Source: JAXDMU01 sp963762435 (GTDB taxonomy: Bacteria; Pseudomonadota; Alphaproteobacteria; ATCC43930; CGMCC-115725). From it: 64,000 nucleotides of DNA. Positions within the stretch are counted from its first letter, which is position 1. The number at the start of each line of letters is the position of its first letter. The position numbers were made by a program, and so were the translations under genes. This document shows, piece by piece, positions 54,433-62,121 of the stretch. Location: NCBI GenBank assembly GCA_963762435.1, contig CAVXLN010000017.1:172098-236097 (forward strand). The letters run 5' to 3'. The notes under the pieces are model-generated. The model made no database searches. It saw only the letters and a program-made list of their open reading frames with translations, and was not told where the DNA came from.

Positions 54433-54489
54433 GTCAATTGTGTATTGTGTCCCCGGGAATCCGATTGTGTATTGTGTCCCCGGGAATCC
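54433..54489. repeat. Tandem RAYT-associated repeats, right of RAYT1 (2 units)
   Basis: Two copies of ATTGTGTATTGTGTCCCC followed by GGGAATCC, 27-30 bases apart, inverted relative to the pair at 53668. The core on the opposite strand is GGGGACACAATACACAAT. Confidence 0.85.
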
Positions 54490-54495
54490 AGATCC

Positions 54496-54627
54496 TCAAT
54501 CCAGATCCTCGACCCGCTTCAGCAGCGCATCGATCTGTGCGGTCTGCCGAGCAATGACATCCGCCTGCGCCAGGATCAGCGCGATCAGATCATCCTTGGA
54601 AAGCTCGACAAGCGCGTCGCGATTCAT
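54496..54627 (-). pseudogene. IS66-like transposase N-terminal fragment
   Basis: A 43-residue frame beginning MNRDALVELSKDDLIALILAQ and continuing as a heptad-like helix (ARQTAQIDALLKRVED) to a TGA. This is the N-terminal leucine-zipper-type start seen in IS66 TnpC proteins. The rest of the transposase is missing, so it is a relic or a tiny stand-alone coiled-coil peptide. Confidence 0.5.
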
Positions 54628-54745
54628 CGAATCTTAGAATCACGCGACGAGACCCATGTCAACCATATCTATGGCATCGCGCCAGCCGACGATACCAAAC
54701 CCGCGCTACCCTGGCAGGGGTGAGCAGTTACTTTCGGGCGGCCGA

Positions 54746-55012
54746 TCACAGCATGATGTCTCTTCGTTCCTTTTGATAAAATTTAGCTGCTCGCACCATT
54801 TTTTGTACGCTCAGAACAATTCCGACCAAAGGCCAGACCACAAAGCAAACCAGGACCGAAGCCCAAGAATACTTTCCGAAAATAAGTCGGTAGCCAAAGA
54901 ACATTGTGACCCCTCCCAGCGAGCACAAAATTGTAGGAAGCGTCGCCATAAAAAGAATAGTGAAACCAGCCCTTCCACTAAGGATTCTAAAGATGATTTT
55001 CAAATAAAACAT
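54746..55012 (-). CDS. Small hypothetical membrane protein, low GC
   Basis: An 88-residue frame (MFYLKIIFRILSGRAGFTIL...) with two or three hydrophobic helices and a basic C-terminus (KFYQKERRDIML). Base composition is clearly lower in GC than the chromosome and no family is recognised. There is no clear ribosome-binding site; the frame is open upstream into the repeat block. Likely a foreign orphan gene. Confidence 0.45.
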   Translation of the reverse strand: MFYLKIIFRILSGRAGFTILFMATLPTILCSLGGVTMFFGYRLIFGKYSWASVLVCFVVWPLVGIVLSVQKMVRAAKFYQKERRDIML

Positions 55013-55097
55013 CTGGGCGCCATACCTAGAAGCTGAACAGATTCGAGAAATTCGAAAGAAATGTACCCCCCGCATTGCCGAGCCCGACGAGTGGGTA

Positions 55098-55315
55098 GAT
55101 AAGGGGACACAATACATAACGCTCGTGCGTTCAGGGTGGTGGACCACACCCCATCGGTGAGACACTGATTTAGGGGACAGTTGTTGTTGAGACCTCGCGA
55201 TCCGGGCATCCTACACGGTCTCGACCGATTTGCCCTCGGCCTTGGCGAGGTCGATCAGCACCTGATGCGCATACTCGGCCTTGGTCTGCTGAGATTGCCG
55301 CTCGCGTACCGCCTT
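55098..55315. repeat. 218-bp duplicated block, copy A
   Basis: Matches 61904-62121 base for base except one position that I found (GGACCACACC against GGACTACACC). It begins with a RAYT-type GATAAGGGGACACAATACAT unit, contains a second GGGGACAGTTGTTGTTG motif, and ends in the 3' part of a small minus-strand frame. Copy A ends shortly before the IS3 element. Confidence 0.93.
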
Positions 55316-55318
55316 CAT
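55211..55318 (-). pseudogene. Truncated copy of small hypothetical gene (35 codons)
   Basis: It encodes MKAVRERQSQQTKAEYAHQV and the rest of the same C-terminus (ending KSVETV) as the 61-residue frame at 62017-62202. The 5' part is replaced here at the end of the 218-bp duplication, leaving a short remnant. Confidence 0.5.
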
Positions 55319-55336
55319 GGAATAAGGGGACACAAT
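55319..55336. repeat. Left half of a RAYT-associated repeat split by the IS3 element
   Basis: GGAATAAGGGGACACAAT ends exactly at the IS3 left end; the missing part (CAATAGATAATCCGCGAG) resumes at 56774. The last four bases CAAT are the target duplication. Confidence 0.8.
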
Positions 55337-55399
55337 TGGAGTGCACCCCTGGAATGAGACAGAGAAAAGGGGGACAGTTCTCTTCGCGGAGGGGAACTG

Positions 55400-55834
55400 A
55401 TGGCCGAAGAGTTGGCACGGCGGTATAGCCGGGAATTCAAGTTGGCGGCGCTCGCCCGAATGGCTGCCGGGGAGAATGTGAGCGCCTTGGCGCGCGAGCT
55501 GGGCGTGCTTCGCAAGTGCCTTTATCAGTGGCGTGAGCGATACCGGATCGGCGGAGAGATTGCGGTTCGCAGTCGGGGCCGGCCGACGAAGGCTGAGTCT
55601 TTGGCGCTGCGGGCGATCCTGCCGGCAGCACCTGAGGCTCCTACGCGGCGGGCGCCGTCTGCGCCGGACGCGTTGGCGCAGGCTGAGCGTCGGATCGCCG
55701 AGCTTGAGCAGAAGGTCGGCCGGCAAGCGTTCGAGCTGGATTTTTTTCAGCGCGCCTTGCAGCAGATCGAGGAGACACGGCTGCGCAAAGCCGTGCTTGG
55801 CGCGACGGCGCCTACGCGGTCATCCAAGCGATGA
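55400..55834 (+). CDS. IS3-family transposase OrfA
   Basis: A 144-residue protein: N-terminal helix-turn-helix (YSREFKLAALARMAAGENVSA and LARELGVLRKCLYQWRERY), then a leucine-zipper-like coiled coil (QAERRIAELEQKVGRQAFELD) ending in FFQRALQQIEE. It binds the IS ends. Its TGA overlaps the ATG of orfB, suggesting translational coupling rather than the A-rich frameshift signal used by many IS3 elements, which I do not see. Confidence 0.9.
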   Translation: MAEELARRYSREFKLAALARMAAGENVSALARELGVLRKCLYQWRERYRIGGEIAVRSRGRPTKAESLALRAILPAAPEAPTRRAPSAPDALAQAERRIAELEQKVGRQAFELDFFQRALQQIEETRLRKAVLGATAPTRSSKR

Positions 55835-56742
55835 CGGCGTCTTCGCTGCAAGGCGAGCATTGTGCCGGAGCACTCGGGATCGATGCGCTGTGCCGGCTCG
55901 CTTGTGTGAGCCGAGCCGGCTATTACCGGCATTGGCAGGTTTCGGCGCCTCGGCGGGAAGAGGCCGGTTTACGCGATGCGATCCAGCGTCTTGCCGTTGC
56001 CAACCGCCATTACGGCTATCGACGGATCGCGGCCCTGCTCCGCCGCACAGGCTGGCAAGCCAATCACAAGCGGGTGCTGCGGTTGATGCGGGAGGACAAT
56101 CTGCTGTGCCTGCGGACCCGGCCCTTCGTGCCTCGCACGACGGATTCCCAGCACGACTGGGAGGTCATGCCCAATCTCGCGCGCGGCATGATACTGACCG
56201 GCCTCGACCAGCTTTGGGTCGCCGACATCACCTATGTGCACCTGGCCGAGGAGTTCGGCTATCTGGCGATCGTGCTCGATGCCTTCAGCCGAAAGGTGAT
56301 CGGCTGGGCGATGGCGACGCATCTGCGCGCGGAACTGGCGATCACAGCCCTCGACATGGCGATCGCCGCGCGTCGGCCGGCGCCGGGCAACTTGATCCAC
56401 CATTCCGACAGGGGCGTGCAATACGCCTCCAATGACTATGCCGCCAGGCTTCGAGCCCACGCCATTCAGGCGAGCATGAGCCGGGTCGGCAATCCCTATG
56501 ACAACGCCAAGGCCGAGAGCTTCATGAAGACGCTCAAGGCCGAGGAGGTCAACGCATCAGCCTATCGCGACCTGGCCGATGCCGAAGCCCACATCGGCGC
56601 CTTCATCGAACAGACCTACAACCAGCAACGGCTCCACTCGGCGCTCGATTATCTGTCGCCCCAGGAGTACGAACAAAATTTGCCGCGATTGCGGCCTGGG
56701 GTCCCCCAGGCCGCAATCGCGCTCACCGAGACCTGTCCCTGA
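55831..56742 (+). CDS. IS3-family transposase OrfB (DDE integrase core)
   Basis: A 303-residue catalytic protein. After an HTH_21-type segment (NRHYGYRRIAALLRRTGW) comes the rve core with the DDE triad: Asp in LWVADITYV, Asp in IHHSDRGVQYAS and Glu in NAKAESFMKTLK, with the K/R seven residues later. Complete and apparently intact, so the element may be active. Confidence 0.92.
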   Translation: MTASSLQGEHCAGALGIDALCRLACVSRAGYYRHWQVSAPRREEAGLRDAIQRLAVANRHYGYRRIAALLRRTGWQANHKRVLRLMREDNLLCLRTRPFVPRTTDSQHDWEVMPNLARGMILTGLDQLWVADITYVHLAEEFGYLAIVLDAFSRKVIGWAMATHLRAELAITALDMAIAARRPAPGNLIHHSDRGVQYASNDYAARLRAHAIQASMSRVGNPYDNAKAESFMKTLKAEEVNASAYRDLADAEAHIGAFIEQTYNQQRLHSALDYLSPQEYEQNLPRLRPGVPQAAIALTETCP

Positions 56743-56773
56743 TTTCCCTGTCTCATCGAAGGGGTGCAGCCCA

Positions 56774-56790
56774 CAATAGATAATCCGCGA
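56774..56790. repeat. Right half of the RAYT-associated repeat split by IS3
   Basis: CAATAGATAATCCGCGA continues the repeat truncated at 55336 and leads directly to the RAYT2 stop region, as at RAYT1 (CAATACATAATCCGCGAG). One base differs (AGATAAT for ACATAAT). Confidence 0.75.
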
Positions 56791-56794
56791 GCTT

Positions 56795-57460
56795 TCATGG
56801 CGCCTTCGCGGGTTTCGGTCCCGGCTTCTGCTTGGCCAGCTTCCGACCGAGCCGGGCTTCCAACCCGGCGACGAAGCCGACCGATCCCAGCGGCCGGCCG
56901 GTTCGTTCCCCGGCCTGGATGCTCGCCTGCAGGCCCGGATCAAGCCCGCCCGCGAGAAATTCCGCCCAGTCGCCGACCCGCTCCGATAGGGGGGCCGCCT
57001 CGACCAGCGCGTCACCGCGGCCGGCGAAATGAGCGGCAGCGCTCGACCAGCGCCAGTCCCCGGGGTGCGCCACCAGCCCGGCCCGCACCGGGTTCAGCTC
57101 GACATAGCGCGCGCAGGCCAGCAGATAGGCTTCGTCCATCGCGAAGGACGCGAACCGGCCTTGCCACAGATAGCCGCGCCAGTCCTCACGGAAATTCACC
57201 ATCCTCGTGTAGCGGCGATGCGTCTCGCCCAGCGCTGCCCGCAGCCCGTCGGGCGTCGACGGGACCAGGATCAAATGGACATGGTTCGGCATCAGGCAGT
57301 AAGCCCAGACCGCCACCTCGGCCTCACGGCACCCTTCGGCCAGGAGCCCAAGATAGGCCTGGTAATCGGCATCGGAAAAGAAGACGGGCTGCCGCCGGTT
57401 GCCGCGCTGCGTCACATGATGCGGCATGTCGGCCGCAACCGCTCTCGCCAATCTTGCCAT
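56795..57460 (-). CDS. REP-associated tyrosine transposase (RAYT), copy 2
   Basis: 221 residues, intact. HUH motif in MPNHVHLILVP and ACARYVELNPVRAGL as in copy 1; substitutions are scattered (for example AADMPHH at the start, FREDWRG). It is flanked by the IS3-split repeat on the left and by two tandem inverse units on the right, the same layout as RAYT1. Ends KQKPGPKPAKAP, identical to copy 1. Confidence 0.9.
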   Translation of the reverse strand: MARLARAVAADMPHHVTQRGNRRQPVFFSDADYQAYLGLLAEGCREAEVAVWAYCLMPNHVHLILVPSTPDGLRAALGETHRRYTRMVNFREDWRGYLWQGRFASFAMDEAYLLACARYVELNPVRAGLVAHPGDWRWSSAAAHFAGRGDALVEAAPLSERVGDWAEFLAGGLDPGLQASIQAGERTGRPLGSVGFVAGLEARLGRKLAKQKPGPKPAKAP

Positions 57461-57478
57461 CGCACGAGACTATCGGGC

Positions 57479-57568
57479 GGCGTAGCGGATGTCAATTTTG
57501 TATTATGTCCCCGGAATTCCCTCGGCGTAGCGGATGTCAATTTTGTATTATGTCCCCGGAATTCCCTC
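57479..57568. repeat. Tandem RAYT-associated repeats, right of RAYT2 (2 exact 45-bp units)
   Basis: Two consecutive identical 45-base units (GGCGTAGCGGATGTCAATTT, then TGTATTATGTCCCC, GGAATTCCCTC). The core reads GGGGACATAATACAAAATTG on the other strand. A single truncated unit lies at the same place beside RAYT3 (61072-61112). Exact identity points to recent tandem duplication. Confidence 0.9.
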
Positions 57569-57575
57569 AAGACTT

Positions 57576-58681
57576 GGCGCGTTCCAAAACTAAGTGCAAC
57601 AGGAGCAGGTTCCTGGGGTGCTGATCTTGGAGCGAGGCCATGGGAGCAGTTTACAGTCATTTGAGCTATGGCGAGCGGTTAGCGATCACGGATGGCCGAC
57701 GCGCTGGTCTCAGCATGCGGGCGATCGCCCGCATGCTGGGCCGCGATCCGTCGACGGTGAGCCGGGAGCTGCGCCGGGTACCGCCGTGGAGCGTTGGCCG
57801 GTACGACGGGTGCTCGGCCTATTTCGGCGCGGTCCGTCGCCGCTGCCTGAGCCGGACGGGCGGTCGCAAGTTGCGCCTGGGCTCCGCTCTGTTCGACACC
57901 GTGGCCGGTCATATACGCGAGGGATGGTCGCCCTTGCAGATCGCAGGCAGACTGCGGCGCATGGAAGCTGACGATCGGCGCCGGCGCGTCTGTCACGAGA
58001 CCATTTATCTGGCGCTTTATGCCCTGCCGCGCGGCGAGCTGCGCCGGGAATTGCTCGCTTGCTTACGCCAGGGACGGCAAGCTAGGCGTCCGCGCTCGCG
58101 CGGATCCGACCGGCGCAGCTGGGTCCCGAACGAGCTGCGGATCGCCGCACGCCCGGAAGATATCGAGGAACGCCAGATCCCGGGCCACTGGGAGGGCGAC
58201 CTCCTGAAGGGCGCCTTCAACCGCTCCGCCGTCGGCACGCTCGTCGAGCGCTCGAGCCGTCTGGTCATGCTGGCCCGCCTCGAGGCAACCGATGCCCAGG
58301 CCGCACAACAGGGCTTTGAGCGGCTGTTCGATCAGATGCCGCAAGGCCTGCGCAAGACCATGACCTATGATCGCGGCACCGAAATGACCTGTCATCAGGA
58401 GCTTACCCGCAAAACCGGCGTCAAAATCTACTTCGCCGATCCCCATAGCCCCTGGCAGCGCGGCAGCAACGAGAACGCCAACGGCCTCATCCGCGAGTAC
58501 TTGCCCAAAGGCACCGATCTCAGCTCCTTCACCCAGGACGATCTCGACGACATCGCCTACCGGCTCAACTCACGACCGCGAAAGGTGCTCGATTTCAGGA
58601 CCCCGTACGAGGCCTACAATGAATACTTGAATGCAACTTTAGCTGCCGAAGCCGCTGTTGCGCTTCAGGATTGACACCGCC
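57576..58681 (+). mobile_element. IS30-family insertion sequence (1106 bp)
   Basis: Imperfect terminal inverted repeats of 27 bases (left GGCGCGTTCC...GTGCAACAG; right, reversed, GGCGGTGTCA...GCGCAACAG; 17 of 27 match) bound one transposase gene. CTT at 57573-57575 and 58682-58684 is a 3-bp target duplication, normal for IS30 elements. It lies just right of the RAYT2 repeats. Confidence 0.82.
57640..58674 (+). CDS. IS30-family transposase
   Basis: A 344-residue DDE transposase. The N-terminal helix-turn-helix (LSYGERLAITDGRRAGLSMR, IARMLGRDPSTVSRELRR) is standard for IS30, and the catalytic residues are Asp in HWEGDLL, Asp in TYDRGTEM and Glu in GSNENANGLIREYLPKG. It appears intact. The last 59 codons recur as a fragment at 61113-61291. 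Confidence 0.94.
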   Translation: MGAVYSHLSYGERLAITDGRRAGLSMRAIARMLGRDPSTVSRELRRVPPWSVGRYDGCSAYFGAVRRRCLSRTGGRKLRLGSALFDTVAGHIREGWSPLQIAGRLRRMEADDRRRRVCHETIYLALYALPRGELRRELLACLRQGRQARRPRSRGSDRRSWVPNELRIAARPEDIEERQIPGHWEGDLLKGAFNRSAVGTLVERSSRLVMLARLEATDAQAAQQGFERLFDQMPQGLRKTMTYDRGTEMTCHQELTRKTGVKIYFADPHSPWQRGSNENANGLIREYLPKGTDLSSFTQDDLDDIAYRLNSRPRKVLDFRTPYEAYNEYLNATLAAEAAVALQD

Positions 58682-58837
58682 CTTATCAGGGAGCTTCGAA
58701 AGTTATTATTCCCTAGGATACCTGAAATACTAATTGTCATTTCGCCCCCCGGACTCCGATTGTAGATAAAATTGCCTGAACACCAATAGGGCGCCCGACA
58801 TAAGAGTCATATCCAAATGCTGATAGACGATCTTTAT

Positions 58838-59386
58838 TTATTTCCTGCGAACCAACCTCACATCCGCCTCTAGAGTTCGCTTGAGAACCCATGTAGTGCC
58901 TAAATCGAAATCGACGATGCCTGCAAAATCACTGTGGCTTTCGGCGTCTGACCAATAGAAAGGGGTAAACGGCGGTACATTCACATTTGGAAAGATTTCC
59001 GTATTGATTGCTGGACGTTGGCATCGCGCAACCAAAGTTAGCAATTCATTGCCAGTCGGCAACCGCCACACCGAGTCGACTTGCTGCTTCGCTTGCTCGA
59101 AGGTCAAGGTTCGGATCGTACCGACGCAACCCGATCCCTCCATCCAAACCTGGCCGACACTGCATCGAGCCCAAGTTAGGTGGGTCTGCGTGTCATAAAC
59201 TTCAGCACCCTTGACTATGTAGCGCGATGCCGGTGTGCGATCCGGCTGATTGCAATCCGACCAAGCCGGAAACGATATCATCGACAGGCTGGTCGCAATG
59301 ACGCAGAAAAGGGGCCGGATTGCCTTAGCGCTTCCCACCAGCCGAGCTGCACGGCCGTAGAAATCCGTCCGCTGCTCTCTCGTCAT
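58838..59386 (-). CDS. Secreted DUF1566 (Lcl C-terminal domain) protein
   Basis: A 182-residue protein with a signal-peptide-like hydrophobic segment (about 20-40, ending FPAWSDC) and a DUF1566-type domain: YDTQTHLTWARCSVGQVW, FEQAKQQVDSVWRLPTGNEL and FYWSDAESHSD. Such domains occur in bacterial surface proteins of unknown function. Lower GC than the backbone. ATG 59386 is chosen; the frame extends upstream into a repeat unit. Probably acquired with the island. Confidence 0.7.
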   Translation of the reverse strand: MTREQRTDFYGRAARLVGSAKAIRPLFCVIATSLSMISFPAWSDCNQPDRTPASRYIVKGAEVYDTQTHLTWARCSVGQVWMEGSGCVGTIRTLTFEQAKQQVDSVWRLPTGNELLTLVARCQRPAINTEIFPNVNVPPFTPFYWSDAESHSDFAGIVDFDLGTTWVLKRTLEADVRLVRRK

Positions 59387-59415
59387 GTCGCCACCTCGTC
59401 GCTCGATCGTCCCCG

Positions 59416-59438
59416 GGTTCCGGGGACATAATACGCAA
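59416..59438. repeat. Single RAYT-associated repeat unit
   Basis: GGTTCCGGGGACATAATACG followed by CAA matches the RAYT2/3 version of the repeat (GGGGACATAATAC). It lies upstream of the DUF1566 gene without an adjacent RAYT. Confidence 0.7.
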
Positions 59439-59580
59439 CCGATGCGCCCATCCCAACCTGGCAAAGCCCCGCCTGGTGGAAAATCGGCGCGTCCGCGCGG
59501 GCCATCGAAATGGCGTGGCGAATTCTACCGTAACCCTTCATCATTCCTGAAAAATAAACGGGGGAGGGGAGTTGCACGCC

Positions 59581-60294
59581 ATGACGACGACCGCCATAAA
59601 ACCGGTACCGGGGAATTTCACGCTGATCGCGACGTTGCTGATCGCCGGTTTGATCTTTTTCGGTTTCAGCTTCACCATCTGGCCCGATCTGCTGGCGCGC
59701 GCGCGGCCGGCAGTGCTGTACGGGCATGCGGCCACGGCAGCGGGCTGGCTGGCACTGCTCGTCGCCCAGGTGGCGCTGGTGCGGCGGGGCCGGGTGGCGC
59801 TCCATCGTCGGATCGGACCCTACGGGCTGTGGCTGGGGGCCGCGGCCTCGGCCACGTCGTTCGTCGCCGCGCTGATCCTGCGCCATGAGAGCGTGGTGAA
59901 CCATCCGGGCGTGCGGACGGTCGAGCGGATCGCTTTCCTCGCCGTCCCGCTCGCCGGCTTCGTGGCCTTCACGGTGGCGCTGACCTTGGCTGCCCGCTGG
60001 CGGCGGCAGCCGGCCTTTCACCGGCGCGCGATGATGCTGGCGGCGGTCAGCCTGATGGGCGCCGGCATCGCGCGCATCCCGGTCTTGGGCGATCAGCTTT
60101 TTTCGGGCGACATAGCGCAGGCGCTGACCATCCTGGTCCTGGCCGCGCATGATTACCGGACCATGGGGCGCGTTCACCCGGTCTATCTGGCGGGCCTTCC
60201 CCTGTTCGTGGGGCTGAGCGCCGTCACGGACTATCTCTTTCTCGAGCACCCGGACTGGTGGGTGGCGACGGCGCGCTCGATGATCGGCGTCTAG
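59581..60294 (+). CDS. Hypothetical polytopic membrane protein
   Basis: A 237-residue protein with about six hydrophobic segments and conserved-looking polar residues (VLYGHAATAAGWLALLVAQ, VALHRRIGPYGLW, AHDYRTMGRVHPVY). No family is certain; the histidine-containing helices recall small haem or cytochrome-like membrane proteins but this is a guess. GGGGAGGGGAG lies upstream of ATG 59581. The stop TAG is supplied by the palindromic repeat at 60291. Confidence 0.7.
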   Translation: MTTTAIKPVPGNFTLIATLLIAGLIFFGFSFTIWPDLLARARPAVLYGHAATAAGWLALLVAQVALVRRGRVALHRRIGPYGLWLGAAASATSFVAALILRHESVVNHPGVRTVERIAFLAVPLAGFVAFTVALTLAARWRRQPAFHRRAMMLAAVSLMGAGIARIPVLGDQLFSGDIAQALTILVLAAHDYRTMGRVHPVYLAGLPLFVGLSAVTDYLFLEHPDWWVATARSMIGV

Positions 60295-60343
60295 AGCAGA
60301 TCGCGATCGGATGGAATCATCCGGTCGCGTGAAGATGCTCTAG
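60291..60343. repeat. Palindromic repeat, copy 2 (53 bp)
   Basis: Same length and pattern as 17678-17730: CTAGAGCAGATCGCGATC, ATGGAATCAT, GTCGCGTGAA, GCTCTAG. The outer arms CTAGAGC / GCTCTAG are conserved; differences fall mostly in paired or loop positions. The initial CTAG again provides the stop codon of the upstream gene. A short CTCTATAGAG palindrome follows. Confidence 0.85.
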
Positions 60344-60387
60344 CTCTATAGAGAGAGGTGTCGCCGGGCCGATGAAATCCCGCAACG

Positions 60388-61053
60388 CTATCCGGTCTTC
60401 GCGGGTTTCGGCCCCGGCTTCTGACGAGCGAGCGTTCGGCCGAGCCGAGCTTCGAGCCCGGCGACGAAGGCGGCCGAGCCCAGCGGCCGGCCGGTTCGTT
60501 CGCCGGCCTGGATGACCGCCTGCAGGTCCGGGTCGAGCCCGCCGGCGAGAAATTCCGCCCAGTCGCCGACCCGCTCCAACAGGGGTGCCGCCTCGACCAG
60601 CCCGTCATCGCGGCCGGCGAGATGAGCGGCAGCACTCGACCAGCGCCAATTCTCGGGCCGCACCGCCAGCCTCGCCCGCACTGGATTGAGCTCGACATAG
60701 CGGGCACAGGCCAAGAGATAGGCCTCGTCCATCGCAAAGGACGCGAACCGGCCCTGCCACAGATAGCCGCGCCAGCCCTCTCGGAAATTCACCATTCTGG
60801 TGTAGCGGCGATGCGTCTCGCCCAGTGCCGCCCGCAGCCCGTCAGGCGTCGACGGGACCAGGATCAGATGGACATGGTTCGGCATCAGGCAATAAGCCCA
60901 GACTGCCACCTCGGCCTCACGGCACCCTTCGGCCAGGAGCCCAAGATAGGCCTGGTAATCGGCATCGGAAAAGAAGACGGGCTGCCGCCGGTTGCCGCGC
61001 TGCGTCACATGATGCGGCATGCCGGCCGCAACCGCTCTCGCCAATCTTGCCAT
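60388..61053 (-). CDS. REP-associated tyrosine transposase (RAYT), copy 3
   Basis: 221 residues, intact. Residues 1-125 differ from copy 2 at only about two positions, whereas the last 96 differ at about 18 (for example ARLAVRPENW for AGLVAHPGDW, ending KPAKTG). This mosaic pattern suggests gene conversion or recombination with copy 2. No repeat pair on its left; on its right a single truncated unit abuts an IS30 fragment. Confidence 0.88.
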   Translation of the reverse strand: MARLARAVAAGMPHHVTQRGNRRQPVFFSDADYQAYLGLLAEGCREAEVAVWAYCLMPNHVHLILVPSTPDGLRAALGETHRRYTRMVNFREGWRGYLWQGRFASFAMDEAYLLACARYVELNPVRARLAVRPENWRWSSAAAHLAGRDDGLVEAAPLLERVGDWAEFLAGGLDPDLQAVIQAGERTGRPLGSAAFVAGLEARLGRTLARQKPGPKPAKTG

Positions 61054-61071
61054 CGCACGAGACTATCGGGC

Positions 61072-61112
61072 GGCGTAGCGGATGTCAATTTTGTATTATG
61101 TCCCCGGAATTC
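61072..61112. repeat. Truncated RAYT-associated repeat unit, right of RAYT3
   Basis: The first 41 bases of the 45-base unit seen beside RAYT2 (GGCGTAGCGGATGTCAATTT ... CCCCGGAATTC), then an abrupt junction to the IS30 tail. Confidence 0.85.
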
Positions 61113-61298
61113 AGTACTTGCCCAAAGGCACCGATCTCAGCTCCTTCACCCAGGACGATCTCGACGACATCGCCTACCGGCTCAACTCACGACCGCGAAA
61201 GGTGCTCGATTTCAGGACCCCGTACGAGGCCTACAATGAATACTTGAATGCAACTTTAGCTGCCGAAGCCGCTGTTGCGCTTCAGGATTGACACCGCC
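61113..61298 (+). pseudogene. IS30 transposase 3' fragment (186 bp)
   Basis: Identical as far as I can see to 58496-58681, the last 59 codons of the IS30 transposase and the right end of that element. It starts mid-gene (YLPKGTDLSSFTQDDLDD...) with no start codon of its own, so it is a non-coding relic. The end motif TTGACACCGCC is repeated once more just after it. Confidence 0.93.
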
Positions 61299-61425
61299 AT
61301 TGACACCGCCAGGTGATGTGCGAGCTTTTCCTCGCGATGTACTCAAGTCAGACTTCTTACACAATTGGCGAGTTCGAGGGAGTTTGGTGTCGATATTGGC
61401 GTCATCTACATTTTAACGGCTTCAT

Positions 61426-61873
61426 TTATTTTGTATTATAGTCGCGTGTCGCAAAAATGAGAATTTTAAAGAATTTAATGAGAAGTATAACTCCGATGCA
61501 AAAAACACTCAGGCCTAAAATCAACACGCCGACTTCATCGCCGATACGATCACATTCGTCGGACGACTGCAGTATACCAATCAGAGCCACGGCGGTCGAG
61601 ACAGATCCAAGAAATATCGTCACTATCTCTTCGAGAAGAGATGATCGACCTAACTTTAGCTTCGCAAAATTGAGCGCTGCGCAGAAAAACGCCGGCGCGG
61701 ATACTAGCAGCAACGCGTCCAAGACGCTCCAAATCTCCGTGCCACCTTCGCCTGAACTCGTGGCATACGCGTTGGCGCAAGAATTCCATAAATACAAAAT
61801 ACACAGGAACCACTAGTCCTAGCAAAATCAAGATAAATATAGATGCCCCACGTGTGTTTGCGGAAGCGGACAT
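61426..61873 (-). pseudogene. Four-helix membrane protein gene with probable +1 frameshift
   Basis: ATG 61873 has a good GGTGGAG ribosome-binding site and encodes MSASANTRGASIFILILLGL then VVPVYFVF; the hydrophobic pattern continues only in the next frame from about 61797 (YLWNSCANAYATSSGEGG ... to NTK). Removing one base from the A4 run at 61796-61799 joins both into one protein of about 148 residues with four helices. Either a recent frameshift, a sequencing error, or programmed slippage. Low GC; no family recognised. Confidence 0.55.
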
Positions 61874-61903
61874 GTTTCTCCACCGATTTGCCATCAATTG
61901 GTC

Positions 61904-62121
61904 GATAAGGGGACACAATACATAACGCTCGTGCGTTCAGGGTGGTGGACTACACCCCATCGGTGAGACACTGATTTAGGGGACAGTTGTTGTTGAGACC
62001 TCGCGATCCGGGCATCCTACACGGTCTCGACCGATTTGCCCTCGGCCTTGGCGAGGTCGATCAGCACCTGATGCGCATACTCGGCCTTGGTCTGCTGAGA
62101 TTGCCGCTCGCGTACCGCCTT
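61904..62121. repeat. 218-bp duplicated block, copy B
   Basis: Near-identical to 55098-55315. Here the block continues into a longer small frame (62017-62202), so copy B looks like the original and copy A the derivative. It marks the right edge of the repeat-rich region. Confidence 0.93.

Larger units (their letters stand above)
55337..56773 (+). mobile_element. IS3-family insertion sequence (1437 bp)
   Basis: Ends TG...CA with imperfect terminal inverted repeats of about 46 bases (left TGGAGTGCACCCCT then ATGAGACAG; right end, reversed, TGGGCTGCACCCCT then ATGAGACAG). It contains orfA and orfB. CAAT at 55333-55336 and 56774-56777 is a 4-bp target duplication. The element interrupts a RAYT-associated repeat. 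Confidence 0.88.

Noticed and set aside
53668..57568. Regularly spaced repeats as a CRISPR array
   Set aside because: Only two units per cluster, no unique spacers of constant length and no cas genes; they are RAYT-associated repeats.
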